Numbered from the stretch's first letter, positions 47,154 through 59,175 are shown. The stretch is DNA of 64,000 bases from Rhexocercosporidium sp. MPI-PUGE-AT-0058 (GCA_020746875.1 JAGTJL010000024.1:558001-622000); one strand, 5' to 3'. Notes: generated from the letters alone by a model not told the origin. Numbers and translations: made by a program.

Positions 47154-49158
47154 TCAAAACACCATTGGCTGTTTTCTATATCCCATTACGCGATCCCTCT
47201 CCGTCACCTGTATCCTAAGCTCCTCCGGTATTTGATCCTGCAACCGCTTACTCTTCGTCGAAGTCGTCATCAGCACCTTAATTCGGACATCCGACTCTTG
47301 GTCCATGACCAGAGAACCCAACATGCGCAAGAAATACCAGTAGTCCTCATCCCATTTCTCTCTTTCGAATTGTGCCAAATCATCGGCGATGCAAAAGACT
47401 GTTGAGCTTCTCGGAACTTGCTTCAGTAGTACCTCGAACATTTGGCATATGGCCTCCATCGAAATCGTTTCGTACTCGGAAGTGAATTTGTCCAAGTCGA
47501 AACCAAGTGGTGTCCCGTCATTCCAGTGTTGGAGGAGTTGCGCCAGTAGACTTCTCACTAGGCCGCGGGGACCTTGCATTTCGTCATTCGACGCTACGTG
47601 CTGGCCACAGAAGAAGGGCAAAACTATGCTTGTCGAAGTGGCCATTAATAGTTGTGCTATGTTTGCACTGAAGTATGAAATCGGAGACGTTCTTCCGAAC
47701 TTGGAGGAGTCGAGTTGACCCTCAACATAAAGCAATCCAGTTTCACTCGTTGCTAGCCAATTCTGGAACCGGGGATTAGCAATGATAGTGGCGCCGTAAG
47801 ACATCGAATTCGAATCGAATTCTCTGCTTTGCTTGAGAATAAAGTCCAGATCACGAATCTCTAGGTCGGGCGAAACCTGGAGCATAGCCAGGAGCTGCTC
47901 AGGCGATGATGCCCGAACAGGCATTTCCCTCGCCAGATTCATATCAACCATACACTCCTTTTCCTCATAACGAATAGCTATCACAAATCAGCAACATGAT
48001 CTTCCCACATCCTGCAGAAGATACCATACCCGAAACAACATCCTTCAACATCTGGAACATCCCATTCTTGCTCGCCAGAGCATCGTTGATCTGTGCCGAG
48101 ATAAACTCTTTTAAATCCATGAAATTAGAGTCGAATTTTTGACATCGGTCATCGATGCCGCGGACTACCTCGTCCATTGCGGTCACATTTTGGTGGATTC
48201 CTTCGACGTGTTCATGGGTTTTCTCGGTCGATTTGTGGACGGCTTTGGTGAGTAGGTAGGTTTCGACTGTGAGACCATCTTGGAGGTTTCGTGCGTAGCT
48301 TTCTACAGCTTTCGATTTTGTCTGGATACAGTCCAGCACCTCCTGAATTCGGAAACCTCGAAAGAGACTGGTTACTTTGGCCACTTATGCATCATCAGCA
48401 TCGCTCACATAATTCGGCTTTCTTTCAAGGCTACTAACAGAACTTTCCGGGCATCAAAATCTCGATGAGTCGGGGGATCGCATCGAAAAGCGTCACTTTC
48501 AACTCATCTATGAAGTAATGCAGTTTGAGGTCTTCGGGAAAACTCAAAGATTTGCTGCATGCCATCGCAATGATACCTGGTATATTTTCGAAGGTATCAA
48601 GGATGTCTTGTCTGACTCTTTCTCGGTTTTGAGCTAGCTATGTCGATTTCATTAGCTTTGCGGGACTATGGGAGTGAGAGCGGCGCACATGGAAAACAAC
48701 AGCGAGCCCACCATGCAGAACGCACAGCTCATCTGGTATGGCGTCGAGCAGCGGCATAATTGATTTCGAAATGGTGCTCAATTTCCTCCTTCGACTTGTC
48801 AAGAATTTCCCATCTCCTTGTTCACTAGCAACAGCCGCGTCCTCGGCTTTGTCGAGCTCTTTGAATACATCCGCCCAGGAACATTCCACGGGATTGAATT
48901 GAAGTTTGCGCCCTTCAAGTCTTCCATATTCTTGGAGCGCTTCCATAAATTCCCTACAAAATATAAGCTTCAATGCCTCCGGAACCCCGCGAGGCTACCA
49001 GAATTCACATACTCGTGCTTGTCCATCGCCTCATATCTTGATTTAGATTCGTTGAAACTGGACTCTACCGCAAATGCAGTATGAATACTCGCCATTTCTG
49101 ACCCTCTTTGCTGAAGATACTGAGTTGCGAAAAATGTAGATTCTTCATCATCTGCCAT
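47154..49158 (-). CDS. Fungal NACHT-associated multidomain protein without an obvious P-loop
   Basis: Five exons on the minus strand: 49158-49013, 48953-48689, 48637-48439, 48383-48030, 47977-47154; introns of 51-59 bases with GT-AG ends, all phases consistent; 595 residues. The N-terminal third (helical; VLHGGLAVVFHLAQNRERVR near 130-150) resembles the DUF7708-type region of fungal NLR-like proteins. Residues about 210-320 are coiled coil (IQTKSKAVESYARNLQDG, then repeated helical heptads to MLKDVVS). The C-terminal third reads NPRFQNWLATSETGLLYVEG, PFFCGQHVASNDEMQGPRGL and STVFCIADDLAQFERE, the NTPase-like core of the family. A Walker B-like acidic pair (ADD) is visible, but no GxxxxGKT. 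It starts 557 bases from the divergent AAA gene. A role in self/non-self or stress signalling is inferred from family and context. Confidence 0.85.
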
Positions 49159-49715
49159 TTGTTCTAGGCATGATGCAAAAATAACTCACTTGGGACCTCG
49201 GTGTCCCAAGTATTTGATATTTTCGCATCAAGCTCGTGCTTCTTGGGAGAGCCTGTTGTCTGAAAAAAACCGACCAATGGTTACTCCAAGATGTTTTGTA
49301 TCGTGGCACAATCAGCCCCGGGGTATGTCTCACCGTCCAGTCTCGCCAGCCTTGCCTGCAGTCTGCCTTATGATCAGCCTCATACTTTCGCACTCAAGGA
49401 TAGTATTGGTTCCCGCTCAATATTGGCGGTCATACTCGGGAGCTTCCGCATATTTAACCGCTGGAGAGCCTGGACTCGCCCAGTTGTGGTGGGTGATGAC
49501 TTGATGCTGACATTTGGCTAGGTACAGGCGTAAGGCTACGCACCCAATACCGTCGAAAAATTCTGGTGAGTTCCTTTCAATCTTTTATCGTGCACTGCGA
49601 GCATGTTTTCGCATTATCATTGCAGAGATACATAAAAGGGTGGCCATCATCTGCCCGGGTAATTTGCACGTTATTATTTTTCACTCGTTGAAATACGCGC
49701 CAGGCTATCACAACC
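49159..49715. promoter_or_regulatory. Shared divergent promoter region
   Basis: 557 bases between the minus-strand NACHT-like start (49158) and the plus-strand AAA start (49716). The pair is head to head, so both promoters must fit here. Open frames of about 100 codons cross it but show no motif or splice context and are taken as chance. No clear TATA box was seen. Confidence 0.5.
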
Positions 49716-52700
49716 ATGGCTTCCGAGAACGGCTCAAGAAATTATGTCGGAACGGATATGGACCCGGACGAAGAGGATGGGAGCACATCTTATCATGGAC
49801 AAGTGGAAATCATTCCACAGGTGCGAAAATGTGACCTAGTGAATTTCAAAAATCGCTTCAACGCCGCAGAGGAAGGACTTTACGCTGTAGATGTCCTCGA
49901 ATTCGATTCTCTTGTGGATCAAGAGGAGTTACAAGAAGGCTATAAAATTCGAGAGATTGTGTTGAAGAATCGGGTTAAGGCTAAAACCAGGACTTTGAAT
50001 TCCAAGCCGAAGCTATTTGAAAATGGGGACCCGTCGAAATTCAACACGAACTCACCACAGGTGATCGCCCCCGGAAAGTCTAAGACAAGTTTTATTTCGA
50101 GAATCCGGATACAAGGACCAGCAATACTTTCGATCCTGTCTAAGATCATGCAAGAATCTTGGGGCAGTCGACCCCGAACATTTATCCGACCATTCAGCCC
50201 CCTGATTTATTTCCATCCCCAACTCGTTGAGTTTCTCCGAGAGCTGGAGCTTAGGTGGGGCCATCACGATGAAGGTTCAAAGTCGTCTGGAGCTCAGGTT
50301 GAAAAAGATAACCTATCCAAGCATGCACATGATGGAGACGAAGCGTCTTTGGATGACAGTCCCATGGCGCTAGCAGAGTTGAGGTGTTATGTCGAATTCA
50401 TGACCAACGAGATTCTCCCTCTGTATTCTCAATTTGAAACTCTGAACGAAAAGTCAACTAGCAGGATGCGATTTCACGACTTGTGGTACCTCTTCAGGGT
50501 CGGTGAGCTGATCTATAGACCAGTTGGCGGAGGTGGAATCCAAGAAATCAATGGCTTTAGTCTTGGTCAGAGGACCTGGCGCGTTTTTGCCATCCGGCAT
50601 GGAATTACTTCATCAAATAATCGAAGCCACATCCGAGATAATGATGGCGAATTTTTTGCTTTCGAAGTCGACTGTTACTATATCGACTACACGGGAGAAG
50701 AATACTGCGCAGTTGTGGAGACATTTAAGATCCACGCATATGAGGGGGAACGTCCAATAAAATCTTTGAGGGTTTTCCCTTATCGCTTTCTGAGCAACCA
50801 TGAAGAGAAATTGGAGATGCACAAAATGTATGGGAAGAGATTTCTGGAGCGAATCGATGAGAAACACTCGGCATATAATTGGTGGACTGTGATTCGGACC
50901 ACGACTGGGGACCCGACCACCGACGCAGAGGGCAACGAGCTCAAACGATCTGACTACATCGATAGTGAGGTTGTTATCGATTTCGTCGAAGCATTTCAAA
51001 CATGCCCCTCTTGGAAACCAACGCCATCTATTTTGAAGCCGCAAGAGCCACGCAAGTTGACTATCATCGACGATCTGCACACAAGCTGGTGGTCCGATTC
51101 CCGAAGGACAAAACTTTTAGCGGAGACAACAGAAATCATTCTCCTTCGATCTGGGATCAGTGAATACGAGCGAAATAAGAATCTCACAGAGGACCATTTC
51201 CTAGATAATATTCGAAAGAATGGCCAGAATGGACGTTTGACAACGCGGGAGTATCTCTTGGACAGCGACTTGCCACTACTACCTTGCAGAGTCTTTGGGT
51301 ACGCACTGCGAGATCGAAAGTTTGTGCAACTGGACGTATATGGACTCAGCCCTGTCAAGATATCTCGCGATGGCTTTGACTGCCTGAAAATCAAGCCCGA
51401 CCATAAGAAGGTGATCAGTTCATTGGTCGAAGATCATTTCATGAAGAAGAGCACCGAAAGAAAGGACGGAGTAGAACGTATGTCTCTGGATTGGATAAAG
51501 GGCAAAGGTAAAGGCCTGTTCATCCTGCTTCATGGGGTTCCAGGTGTTGGAAAGACTGCTACTGCTGAGGCTGTCGCCCAAGCAAGTGGGAAACCCCTGT
51601 TTGCCATCACGTGTGGTGACCTGGGGCTGACCCCCACTGAAGTGGAACTAGCTCTAAGGAGAATCTTTCGTCTTGCTAATGCCTGGGATTGCGTCTTGCT
51701 TCTGGACGAGGTTGATACATTTTTCTCTCAAAGGTCGAAGGGAGATGTGACTCTGACCAAGAATGCGCTGGTATCAGGTAAGGGATCCATCCCTATTAAA
51801 TCAACGCTCAGTCATCGAACAATCTCCCCCGTTTTTAAATGAATCAGACTTCCACAGATACTGACAGATGCCGGATACTAGTATTTTTGCGGGTCCTGGA
51901 ATATTATGACGGTCTTCTTTTTATGACGACCAACCGTCCCGGCGCCGTAGACGAAGCATTCAAATCCAGAATACACCTCACGTTATACTATCCGCCCCTC
52001 AACAAGGAGCAAACAATAGATATCTGGAAGATGAACATCCAACGTCTGCGACAAGTAGAAGAAGAAAGATGTAAGGACACAGATCTGCAGCCCCTCGAAA
52101 TCAATAGAGACGAGATTCTTTGGCTTGCTGCTGAGAAGTTCCACGAACGTAATGGAAAGTCCCCTTGGAACGGCCGCCAAATCCGTAACGCGATCCAGAT
52201 AGCCTCATCACTGGCACATTTTGACGCAAGGAGGAATAAAACCCAGCCAAAGTTGACCACAGAGCACTTCCAAATGATACACGATGTCACAAAAGACTTT
52301 AATGATTTCATGCTGGAGACAGTCGGGAAAACGGATAGCGAGTTAGCTTTCGAACGCGGTGACCGCTCTGATCATTGGATTAGGGAGGATCCAAGAGCGA
52401 CACCTGTTCAGCATTATGCTCCAGCGCCTTTGTTCACTCCAGGCGCTTCTCAGTTTGGGGGAGGAAATGGTATAGGACGGCGAAATCCATCCATCACAGG
52501 ACGGCGGCCGAGTAGCTCCTTCGATAGAAGCCCGGATGAGCCGCCCAACTACTCCAGGGTACGAATTCCATCTTCTAATCACACAAGTCGACGGCAGCTG
52601 TCCTTAGCACGGCCTCCAAGCGTCCCCTTCAATCCTGGATCGGAGCTAGAGTTCGGGCATGGTGATCGGGACCCGCGAAGAGGATATTCTAGTAACAATG

Positions 52701-52882
52701 GGTATGTTGTTAGCCAAGGAAACGAGGACATATCACCGCATGATACATACGAGCTCGATGATCCTAGAAGAAATTACGCCGATCGAAAACATGGGCTTGA
52801 GTCGCCTGAATACGAACACCGGACTTCGTTGAAGAAAAGAAGGGATGGGGGTTTCGAGGATTTTGAGAACAAGCCTTCGTAA
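49716..52882 (+). CDS. AAA ATPase of the fungal DUF7025 type
   Basis: Two exons, 49716-51777 and 51882-52882; the 104-base intron (GTAAGG...CTGAC...TAG) joins in frame; 1020 residues. The ATG has a good context (CAACCATGG). The N-terminal 400 residues contain the region usually found before the AAA core in this fungal family (WYLFRVGELIYRP near 255; FEVDCYYIDYTGE near 310). The AAA+ module starts near 590: Walker A GVPGVGKT (about 606), Walker B VLLLDEVDTFF (about 658), sensor region MTTNRPGAVDEAFKSRIHLT with the arginine finger after the splice, and sensor 2 WNGRQIRNAIQIA. All key residues are present, so it should hydrolyse ATP. The last 150 residues are Ser/Pro/Arg-rich and probably disordered. 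The substrate is unknown; such proteins remodel protein complexes. Confidence 0.93.
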
Positions 52883-53202
52883 ATAAGCATTCACTCAACA
52901 GCGGGCATAAATAATATCCTGAATTGGAAACTGTCTCGGAATGCGTCATGTAACACACTCGATATTTAGGGTTGATGCGGCCAATAGAGGGTGGCTCCTC
53001 TATATTTAAATATCAAATCATGTGTCACAGTGATTTCATGTGCCCCGTGGACCGACTGAACTGGCCCCCTTGATCTAAACGAAAGAAATATCGACTATAC
53101 CCACGCTGGTTGGATTATCCACAAACCCAATCGCACCAGAATCTCGCTTCCCACCGCCCAAGCATGGTCATGCTTCCTTCCTCGTCGGATAACCTGCTAA
53201 TG
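52883..53202. other. Convergent intergenic region
   Basis: 320 bases between the AAA gene end and the HET 2 end. Contains both 3' ends; TATATTTAAATATC near 53000 is a possible polyadenylation-rich stretch. No gene is seen. Confidence 0.4.
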
Positions 53203-55503
53203 CTAGACCAATTTGACCATCTCAAACTTGTCTTCGAGATCCTTCATAGCTTCTCCCTGCATAATGCCATGAATATACGCTTCTCCGATCAACAAGTAAG
53301 TCTTCTCCTTTCCAGCCACAGGTCTCAAAATATAAGGTACATCAGCACCAGAAACAAGCATGATAACATCCCCTACGTCTAAAGAATCTGCGCCGACGCC
53401 AAGAAACCCCTTTGCAGTTTTGAATAATCGTCTTCCATCATACACATCGTCAAAATAATACATGAATGGCATTATAAGTGACTCCACGGAATTGTCTCGA
53501 ACTGCTGATCGCCATACGAGACTAAGAAGGACCGAAAGAGCCATCGTTTTCTCCACCCAGTTGGCCATCTCCTCCCACACTTCTTTCAGGGAGTATTCCG
53601 GGCTTTCATGACATTCGATGAACGCTTGAACTCTCCCCAACATATTTTCCTGGACGTCATCTAGTAACGCCTTGAATTCCGGATCGCTTCTTCCCGAAGG
53701 CTTTCTATTTGCGGTCCACAGCCTTGTGAAAAGACTTTCCCTCTCTTTTGAGATTTTCATCATCACACTAGACTTTATGCACAGCCATCGTATGAAGCTC
53801 GGTATAAGCTGTGGCGGTGAAGGCTTGCCCGCAAACATGCCAGCGAGAAGCGTATGGCACAGCACCACGATGGATGGCTCCCCGGTTGGTTGATATATTT
53901 TCCCCAGACTTGTACCTATATCCAATGTAAGGCCCATTTTCTCTCTACTTACGGGTGGTGCAAATCTGGGTCTATTTGGCCATTCTTCATAAGAGAACTC
54001 GCTCCAGCCACTGCTGCTTTGAACCCAAATACTTTCTCCTGTAGAAGTGATGACATCAAACTGCGCAGCTTTTATTGACAGCATATTGACGTCGGAAGTG
54101 ATGTCGAATCGACTGATGGATGATGATGCCGTACCGAATGAGTCGCTTTCTGAGTATCGTAAAGGCTTGGGTCTCAATTTGACGCTTAAATCCGGTACCC
54201 ATGACGGCAAGTCTGTGATCTTCGATGGCACACTGCCAACGAGTGATAGTGTTCCAATATCTGTCTTACTATGGAGCAAGGTCTTTGCAAAGCTCCCATA
54301 CACATGTGCAGCCGTTCCCGTGACATGAGGTATCTCAGTATTTATCAAAGAATATGATGCATATACTTTATCCTTGGGCTCGGTCACAGCGTGCGTTCTG
54401 ACAATGGCCGTATACTCTTCCAGTGACCAGCGAACGCCTTTTCCGAAATGATACCTACTATTCACCAGAGCTGGGATGGCCAACAAATGGGAGTATTCCC
54501 ATAGAATGTCGCGCACATTTGCGGCAGTCATCGCATCTGTTTGATAGAATTCCATCAACCACTTAGTGGCATTCAACACGGCAAGTGGATCAATCTCCTT
54601 GGAACCCATACACATCACGACATTCTTAGCCAGCAAAAACTCCTGTAGTGTCCAGGTTCTAGTGAACCAGCCTCGTCGAAGGACTCGCAAAACAGCCACA
54701 GCGTCTGCATGTTGATCTGCTCGATTGTCCATGCTCGGTATAGAGGGAGTCCTCTTGGCTGGGGTAAATCCGTGCTGGATGGGATGGAATGTGCGTGGAA
54801 GCGATGCCCCTGTATCTTTAGCCAAAGTGAAAAGATCTGTTTCAGGATGGATGCTTGCAGGAGGTCCTGAGGTTGGTAATTTCGCCATGACTTTGAGAGC
54901 GAGTTCATGGATGATTGATGATTTCCCCAACCAAACGAGAACATTCTCCGCTGAGCCATAGATGCGACCCATCATCGCGATTTGCGTGAATTTATCGGCT
55001 GAGTCCTCTTGGTCAATACAAACTCGGTCTATCCAGAGGGGACGAAAGCGCTTTGAGCGGCGGAATTGTGCCAGCGCATGATATAGATTTGATTGAACTT
55101 TCAGAACGGCTCCATTGCATTCGATTGGGCGTTCTCGGGGCTCCTTCTCATCGGGAGTTGCTGGATCGGCTTTCCAGGTATACGAAAGGGCATCAAAGCT
55201 CGGTTCATCATCCAGGCTGACTTCAAATACCTCACACTGGATGGGATCGTTTTCAAGCCCATCTTTGATTTTCAAGAGGCGTATTCCACTGGGTTTCGTG
55301 ACTTTGTTGTAGGTGAAATCCTTCAGTTTCTCAATCTAGTAATATAATTTAGTTAGCCCAATTTGGAAAGCCTCAACATCCACCACCTGGGCAAACATTT
55401 TCACCTTTTTCTCATTGCGACTGCGATCATATTTTTCTTTGGCGATTTGTAGTGTCTTGACAGAAATACGGCTGAGGCCAACGGACAGTAGATCTTCGCG
55501 CAT
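53203..55503 (-). CDS. HET-domain protein 2 (heterokaryon incompatibility)
   Basis: Exon 1 55503-55387, intron 55386-55336 (51 bases, branch GCTAAC, TAG), exon 2 55335-53203; 749 residues. I extend the gene upstream of the first ATG of the long frame because exon 2 opens with IEKLKDFTYNKV and GIRLLKI, the usual lead-in to the HET domain. The HET domain lies at about residues 60-270: FDALSYTW, RPLWIDRVCIDQEDSADKFT, ENVLVWLG and RVLRRGWFTRTWTLQEFLLA. The C-terminus (SLDVGDVIMLVSGADVPYIL, then LLIGEAYIHGIMQGEAM) is the standard ending of HET-6/TOL-like fungal proteins. No damage is seen. It differs in architecture from HET 1 (no cysteine-rich N-terminus, longer spacing), so the two are not a recent duplication. 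Probable role: triggering cell death on recognition of non-self. Confidence 0.94.
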
Positions 55504-55792
55504 TGCATCCAGATTTTAGTAATTCAAATGGGGCTTGAATAAGTATTTGTTTGCATTAAATGAATTTATTGTGGGCGGAATGGAAGGAGAGAAAACTGGA
55601 TTACGTAATGATCTTTTTGGAAAACGCTGTCGGTCGTGTGGCTTGGACCTGCATATTCCTTACATAAGAATATGCGGTGTGCATGATGACTTATTTCTCG
55701 TGATATTATAACTTCTTAGATTAATGAGCTAAATTTAATTGAAAGTTGAAAGCCTCACAGTACTTCTGAATAACCTCACCCATACTAATTTC
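55504..55792. other. Intergenic region upstream of HET 2
   Basis: 289 bases between the HET 2 start codon and the end of the aldo/keto reductase. AT-rich in part (55660-55750). It holds the HET 2 promoter and the reductase 3' end; nothing else recognised. Confidence 0.4.
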
Positions 55793-57213
55793 TCAGATTA
55801 ACACAGACTGGAACCAACTTCTTGCAGGGCTAGACTTCACACCATATCGACCTTCCTTGGCATTATCAAAGGCAATCTCAAGTCGATCAACTTGTACCAT
55901 AATCTCTGGAGAAAGCTCCGTAGCTGTTTTGGCGAGCTGATTCACGATTGAGATTGTCGGCGTCGGCCTCAACAGCGAAATACTTTGAAATTAGATCTGA
56001 GCCTTTCTTCCTTCGAGCTTTTAGGGATCACACTTGTTTCCCCTCTGAACCGCCCAACTCAAGACAAGCTGCACGATAAAGTCAGTATGTCTTGTTTTCT
56101 TTCTTTCTTTGGATGAAGAAACTGGATTGCAGGCGGAGGTAGGGTCGAGCGCTGTCATTCCATCTAGGCGAGGGACAACTCACTTGGGCTGGTGTAATGT
56201 CCACACCTGCGATCTTTTGGGCCACAGGATCGCTCGTGACGTTCAATTGCGTGGCTCTACTGATTGTAAGTGGACCCCACGCCGTGGTGTGAATATTCTA
56301 GCGGAAGTTAAAGCATTAGCTTATGAATTCTACGACAACAGCTGCATAAATGTACCTTTGATTTACACCACTCTATTCTATCACCCTTCGGGTGGTAGGG
56401 AGTCGCTGGAATCTGATTTACCGCAGGTGGAATCCTGGCACTATCTCACTTCTTCATGAGCTCCACTCTGACATAGTATGGGGCTCTTAAAGAACCTACA
56501 TGAAAAGTATCTCTTCCAGTTGCGGTTGAGTGAAATTACTGACGCCAATGCTTCTTACTTTTCCAATCGTAACAAGGTCTTCCATCACTTGCCAGGTCTT
56601 TTCCAAAGGGATCTGAACGGTCGGTGTTGATCTATTCTCATCCTTTGGGAATGGTGTGTAGGGGTCCAGTTTCACAAATGACTGCGGCCAGTGGATCTTT
56701 GTTCCTGTCAGTAATTACTTGATTGGGAGGGACGAAGTGGATTGCTTGCTAAGTAGAGATCGACATGATCAGTGCCAAGGTCTCTCAAGGTTCGATCAAG
56801 AGCCGGCTCTACATCTTTCGGATCATGTTCAGTATTCCAGAGCTTGCTCATTATCTATTCAATGACATCTCAGTTCGGTAATTAATGAATTTTGCTTCTA
56901 GCAACTCACAAATAATTCATCTCGTGATATGCCACTTGCTTTAATACCTCGATCAACTGCGGCTTCGTTTTGATAGACTGGCCCGCAATCAATGTGACGA
57001 TATCCAATTTCAAGTGCGTGGTTAACGGTGCTCTCAACCTCAACTGGATCTGGAGCCTCGTCTGTGTAGGAGAACTGTAAAGATAATTGGTTAAAAACAA
57101 TGTTGCGAAGTAGAATCGATAAATGTTTGCTTACTGATGTTCCAAGTCCAATGACGGGCATCTGATAGCCTGATGCGAGAGTCACCGTTTTTTTGGTTAT
57201 CGATGCTAGCCAT
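55793..57213 (-). pseudogene. Aldo/keto reductase with two frameshifts
   Basis: Eight exons on the minus strand: 57213-57135, 57074-56910, 56854-56750, 56696-56500, 56440-56356, 56297-56184, 56069-55984, 55936-55793; 324 residues if in frame, normal for the family. The AKR tetrad is visible: Asp in GYRHID, Tyr in GPVYQNE, Lys in MSKLWN, His in IHWPQ. Also GVSNF, PAVNQI and WAVQRG. The enzyme would reduce carbonyls with NADPH in the cytosol. Two breaks: one extra base in the A7 run of exon 1 (57188-57194), and a shift at the G5A3 run in exon 7 (56037-56044) just before SVIPKS, the cofactor-binding segment. Intron 3 is a GC-AG intron (GCAAGC). Both breaks lie in homopolymers, so sequencing error is a real alternative to gene death. 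Confidence 0.82.
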
Positions 57214-57535
57214 GGCCGGCCGATTCAAAGCGATAGTGAATTATTTCAAGAGGTTGCCAAGAGGGGTTGTGCAGAACTTGGGGGTTTTGAGGTGCAGCGC
57301 CTGGAAATTGCACTACTGCAGCTTATTAAATTCATGTAAGTGACTGGCAAACCGGAAGCAGAACCTCCATTTCCTGTCTGGGTTGTTCAGGGGCCAAGCG
57401 AGGTTCAAGGGCCGACTTGGGAAATTTCCAACAATGGTGTAACAGCCATACTCGCATGGAAATGTTCTCATGACACTTTCCATTTCCGTCTCTGGAACTG
57501 AGCTGCTGCCTCTTTAACCTGAGCCGAGGGTGAGC

Positions 57536-57610
57536 ATTCCTGAGCTCGGCCTGAGCTCGGCCTGAGCAACCTGAGCACACGGCAGAGTCAGCCTGAGCAT
57601 GCACTGAGCG
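57536..57610. repeat. Short CCTGAGC tandem repeat
   Basis: The heptamer CCTGAGC recurs about five times in 70 bases, including two adjacent copies of CCTGAGCTCGG. The cluster falls within a minus-strand frame with no recognisable product. It looks like a small minisatellite. Confidence 0.65.
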
Positions 57611-58284
57611 GCCATTTTAGCTCCCAAAGGGGCTCGTTCTGGCTCTCTTGATGCTCGGTTACACTTTCCTCGTCTTATTTTTAAGCACAGATCTTATTTT
57701 GGCTCCCTTGCGACCGAGATTTCTCTGGAACTATTTTTAAATCTACATTCGCTTATATACACGTGATATATAGTTCAGCCTCATCATTCCATAACGTCTT
57801 CTAATGTCCATAGGAGGAATTTTATATAATACGAATTTCAGTGGCATTTAATTTACCTCTATTTGCTTTGGGCCTTTTATTACTAACTTTTCTTGCATAT
57901 TTCTTTTTTCTTCCTCCTAGTTTTTGTTCTGCTTGTAGAAGGCGAAGGGTCAAGGTGCTCTGAAGGCGAGTTTGATTCCTGTGCTATTCATGCACATATG
58001 ATATTACTTCGGAAAGGGGCTTATACCAGTTCTATCTCGACGGATAATTGGAATGAGGATGATTAGTTCCCCAGTTAGTCGTCATGAGATTCATGCAACT
58101 GCGAGATTGCCTTAGCAAAAGGATACACTAAAGCTCAGAAGAGGGATCATGCATGCTATGTAAGGGACAATCGTATCAGCGGGACTGAGAAAGGGAAGAT
58201 CGCCAGTGGCCAAGCCTGCTAATAGCGACATTATGTAGCAGTGATGCCGTGTCAGGGAGTAGTCGCACCAGTGTCCAGCGGCAC

Positions 58285-58495
58285 TGGAAGATTCATGTAA
58301 ATTCTGGCAAGGCAGAATCACACCAGCGGCACAGGTTAGTGACAAATGCGTGCAGGACCAGCTGGGCATGGATCAAACAGAGGTGGAGATTCATGCAACG
58401 GCAATGCCGCGTCCAGAAGGGGTCACACCGAGGGTTTGTGGCACTAGAAGAGCAAGGCAGAATCACAGCAGCGGCACAGTTCACTGACAAAGGGG
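58285..58495. repeat. Imperfect direct repeats
   Basis: CAAGGCAGAATCACACCAGC at about 58308 recurs with one change at about 58451, in both cases followed by GGCACAG and, 8-10 bases on, by TGACAAA. GATTCATG precedes each copy and occurs a third time near 58089. Not coding as far as I can see. Confidence 0.65.
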
Positions 58496-59175
58496 GCGCG
58501 AGGTTGCTGGTATGATTTCTGTGACCGATCTCATTCATGCAAAGGTTCAGGATATCTAGACGGCGGGGCTCTGCCTACGCTCAACTTCCCCCTCTTTGTT
58601 ACGGCTGGTCCCAGGGTGATACGGCACGCGTCCCTTGCAGAGGCAGGGGAGCGCAAGACGTCAATTGCTAGAGGCAGGAGACAGTAAAGACAGTTGTATT
58701 TGGACCTAAGACTACGCTTGGTATCTAGAAGAAAAGACAAGGAGAGAAAGGAAGGTCTGGAGAGGTTCCAGCATATAAGCTCCAGACAATCTACACTAGT
58801 CCCAATACGGTAAGGTCCGCTTATCACGTGTTAGTCGGCCCTTAGTTCTACCCTCAGTTCTACAACTCCTTAACTCTACAGCTCCGTAACACTCTTGCAT
58901 CAAGTGACGGGTTAAGCTGAGCCTTAGTACAATCTCTTCCTTGATACAATCTCGCTGCTGCATAAACCTGATTATAATTATCATGTGCTAGTAGTTTCAA
59001 GCCCGCTCGAAAGAAAAATTAATATAAATAGCGGCTATATTATTATCGCTTTTTAATTTCGTATATTTTTATAAAATTTTAATTCGGGCTATACAATAAA
59101 TTTATAATATAATTATTAAAATTACTTTTATTTATATTTTTTAATTTATTTATATATTTGAAATATTTAATAATA

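Larger units (their letters stand above)
57214..58984. other. Gene-free stretch with short repeats
   Basis: About 1.8 kb of normal to slightly AT-rich DNA between the reductase and the right AT-rich flank. Frames of 60-98 codons on both strands overlap the repeats and show no motif. Apart from the two repeat clusters listed separately, nothing is recognised. Confidence 0.5.

Noticed and set aside
48370..48450. Apparent stop and frameshift in the NACHT-like gene
   Set aside because: Explained by a 55-base intron (48438-48384, GTTAGT...AAG) that restores the frame as GKFLAKVTSLFRGF.
49190..49504. 104-codon plus-strand frame in the divergent promoter region
   Set aside because: No motif and no splice link to the AAA gene, whose own ATG has a good context.
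57332..57604. 90-codon minus-strand frame with Cys/Arg-rich translation
   Set aside because: Largely the translation of the CCTGAGC tandem repeat; no evidence of a gene.
58112..58984. Several minus-strand frames of 62-98 codons
   Set aside because: Overlap the diverged direct repeats and each other in different frames; no motif.
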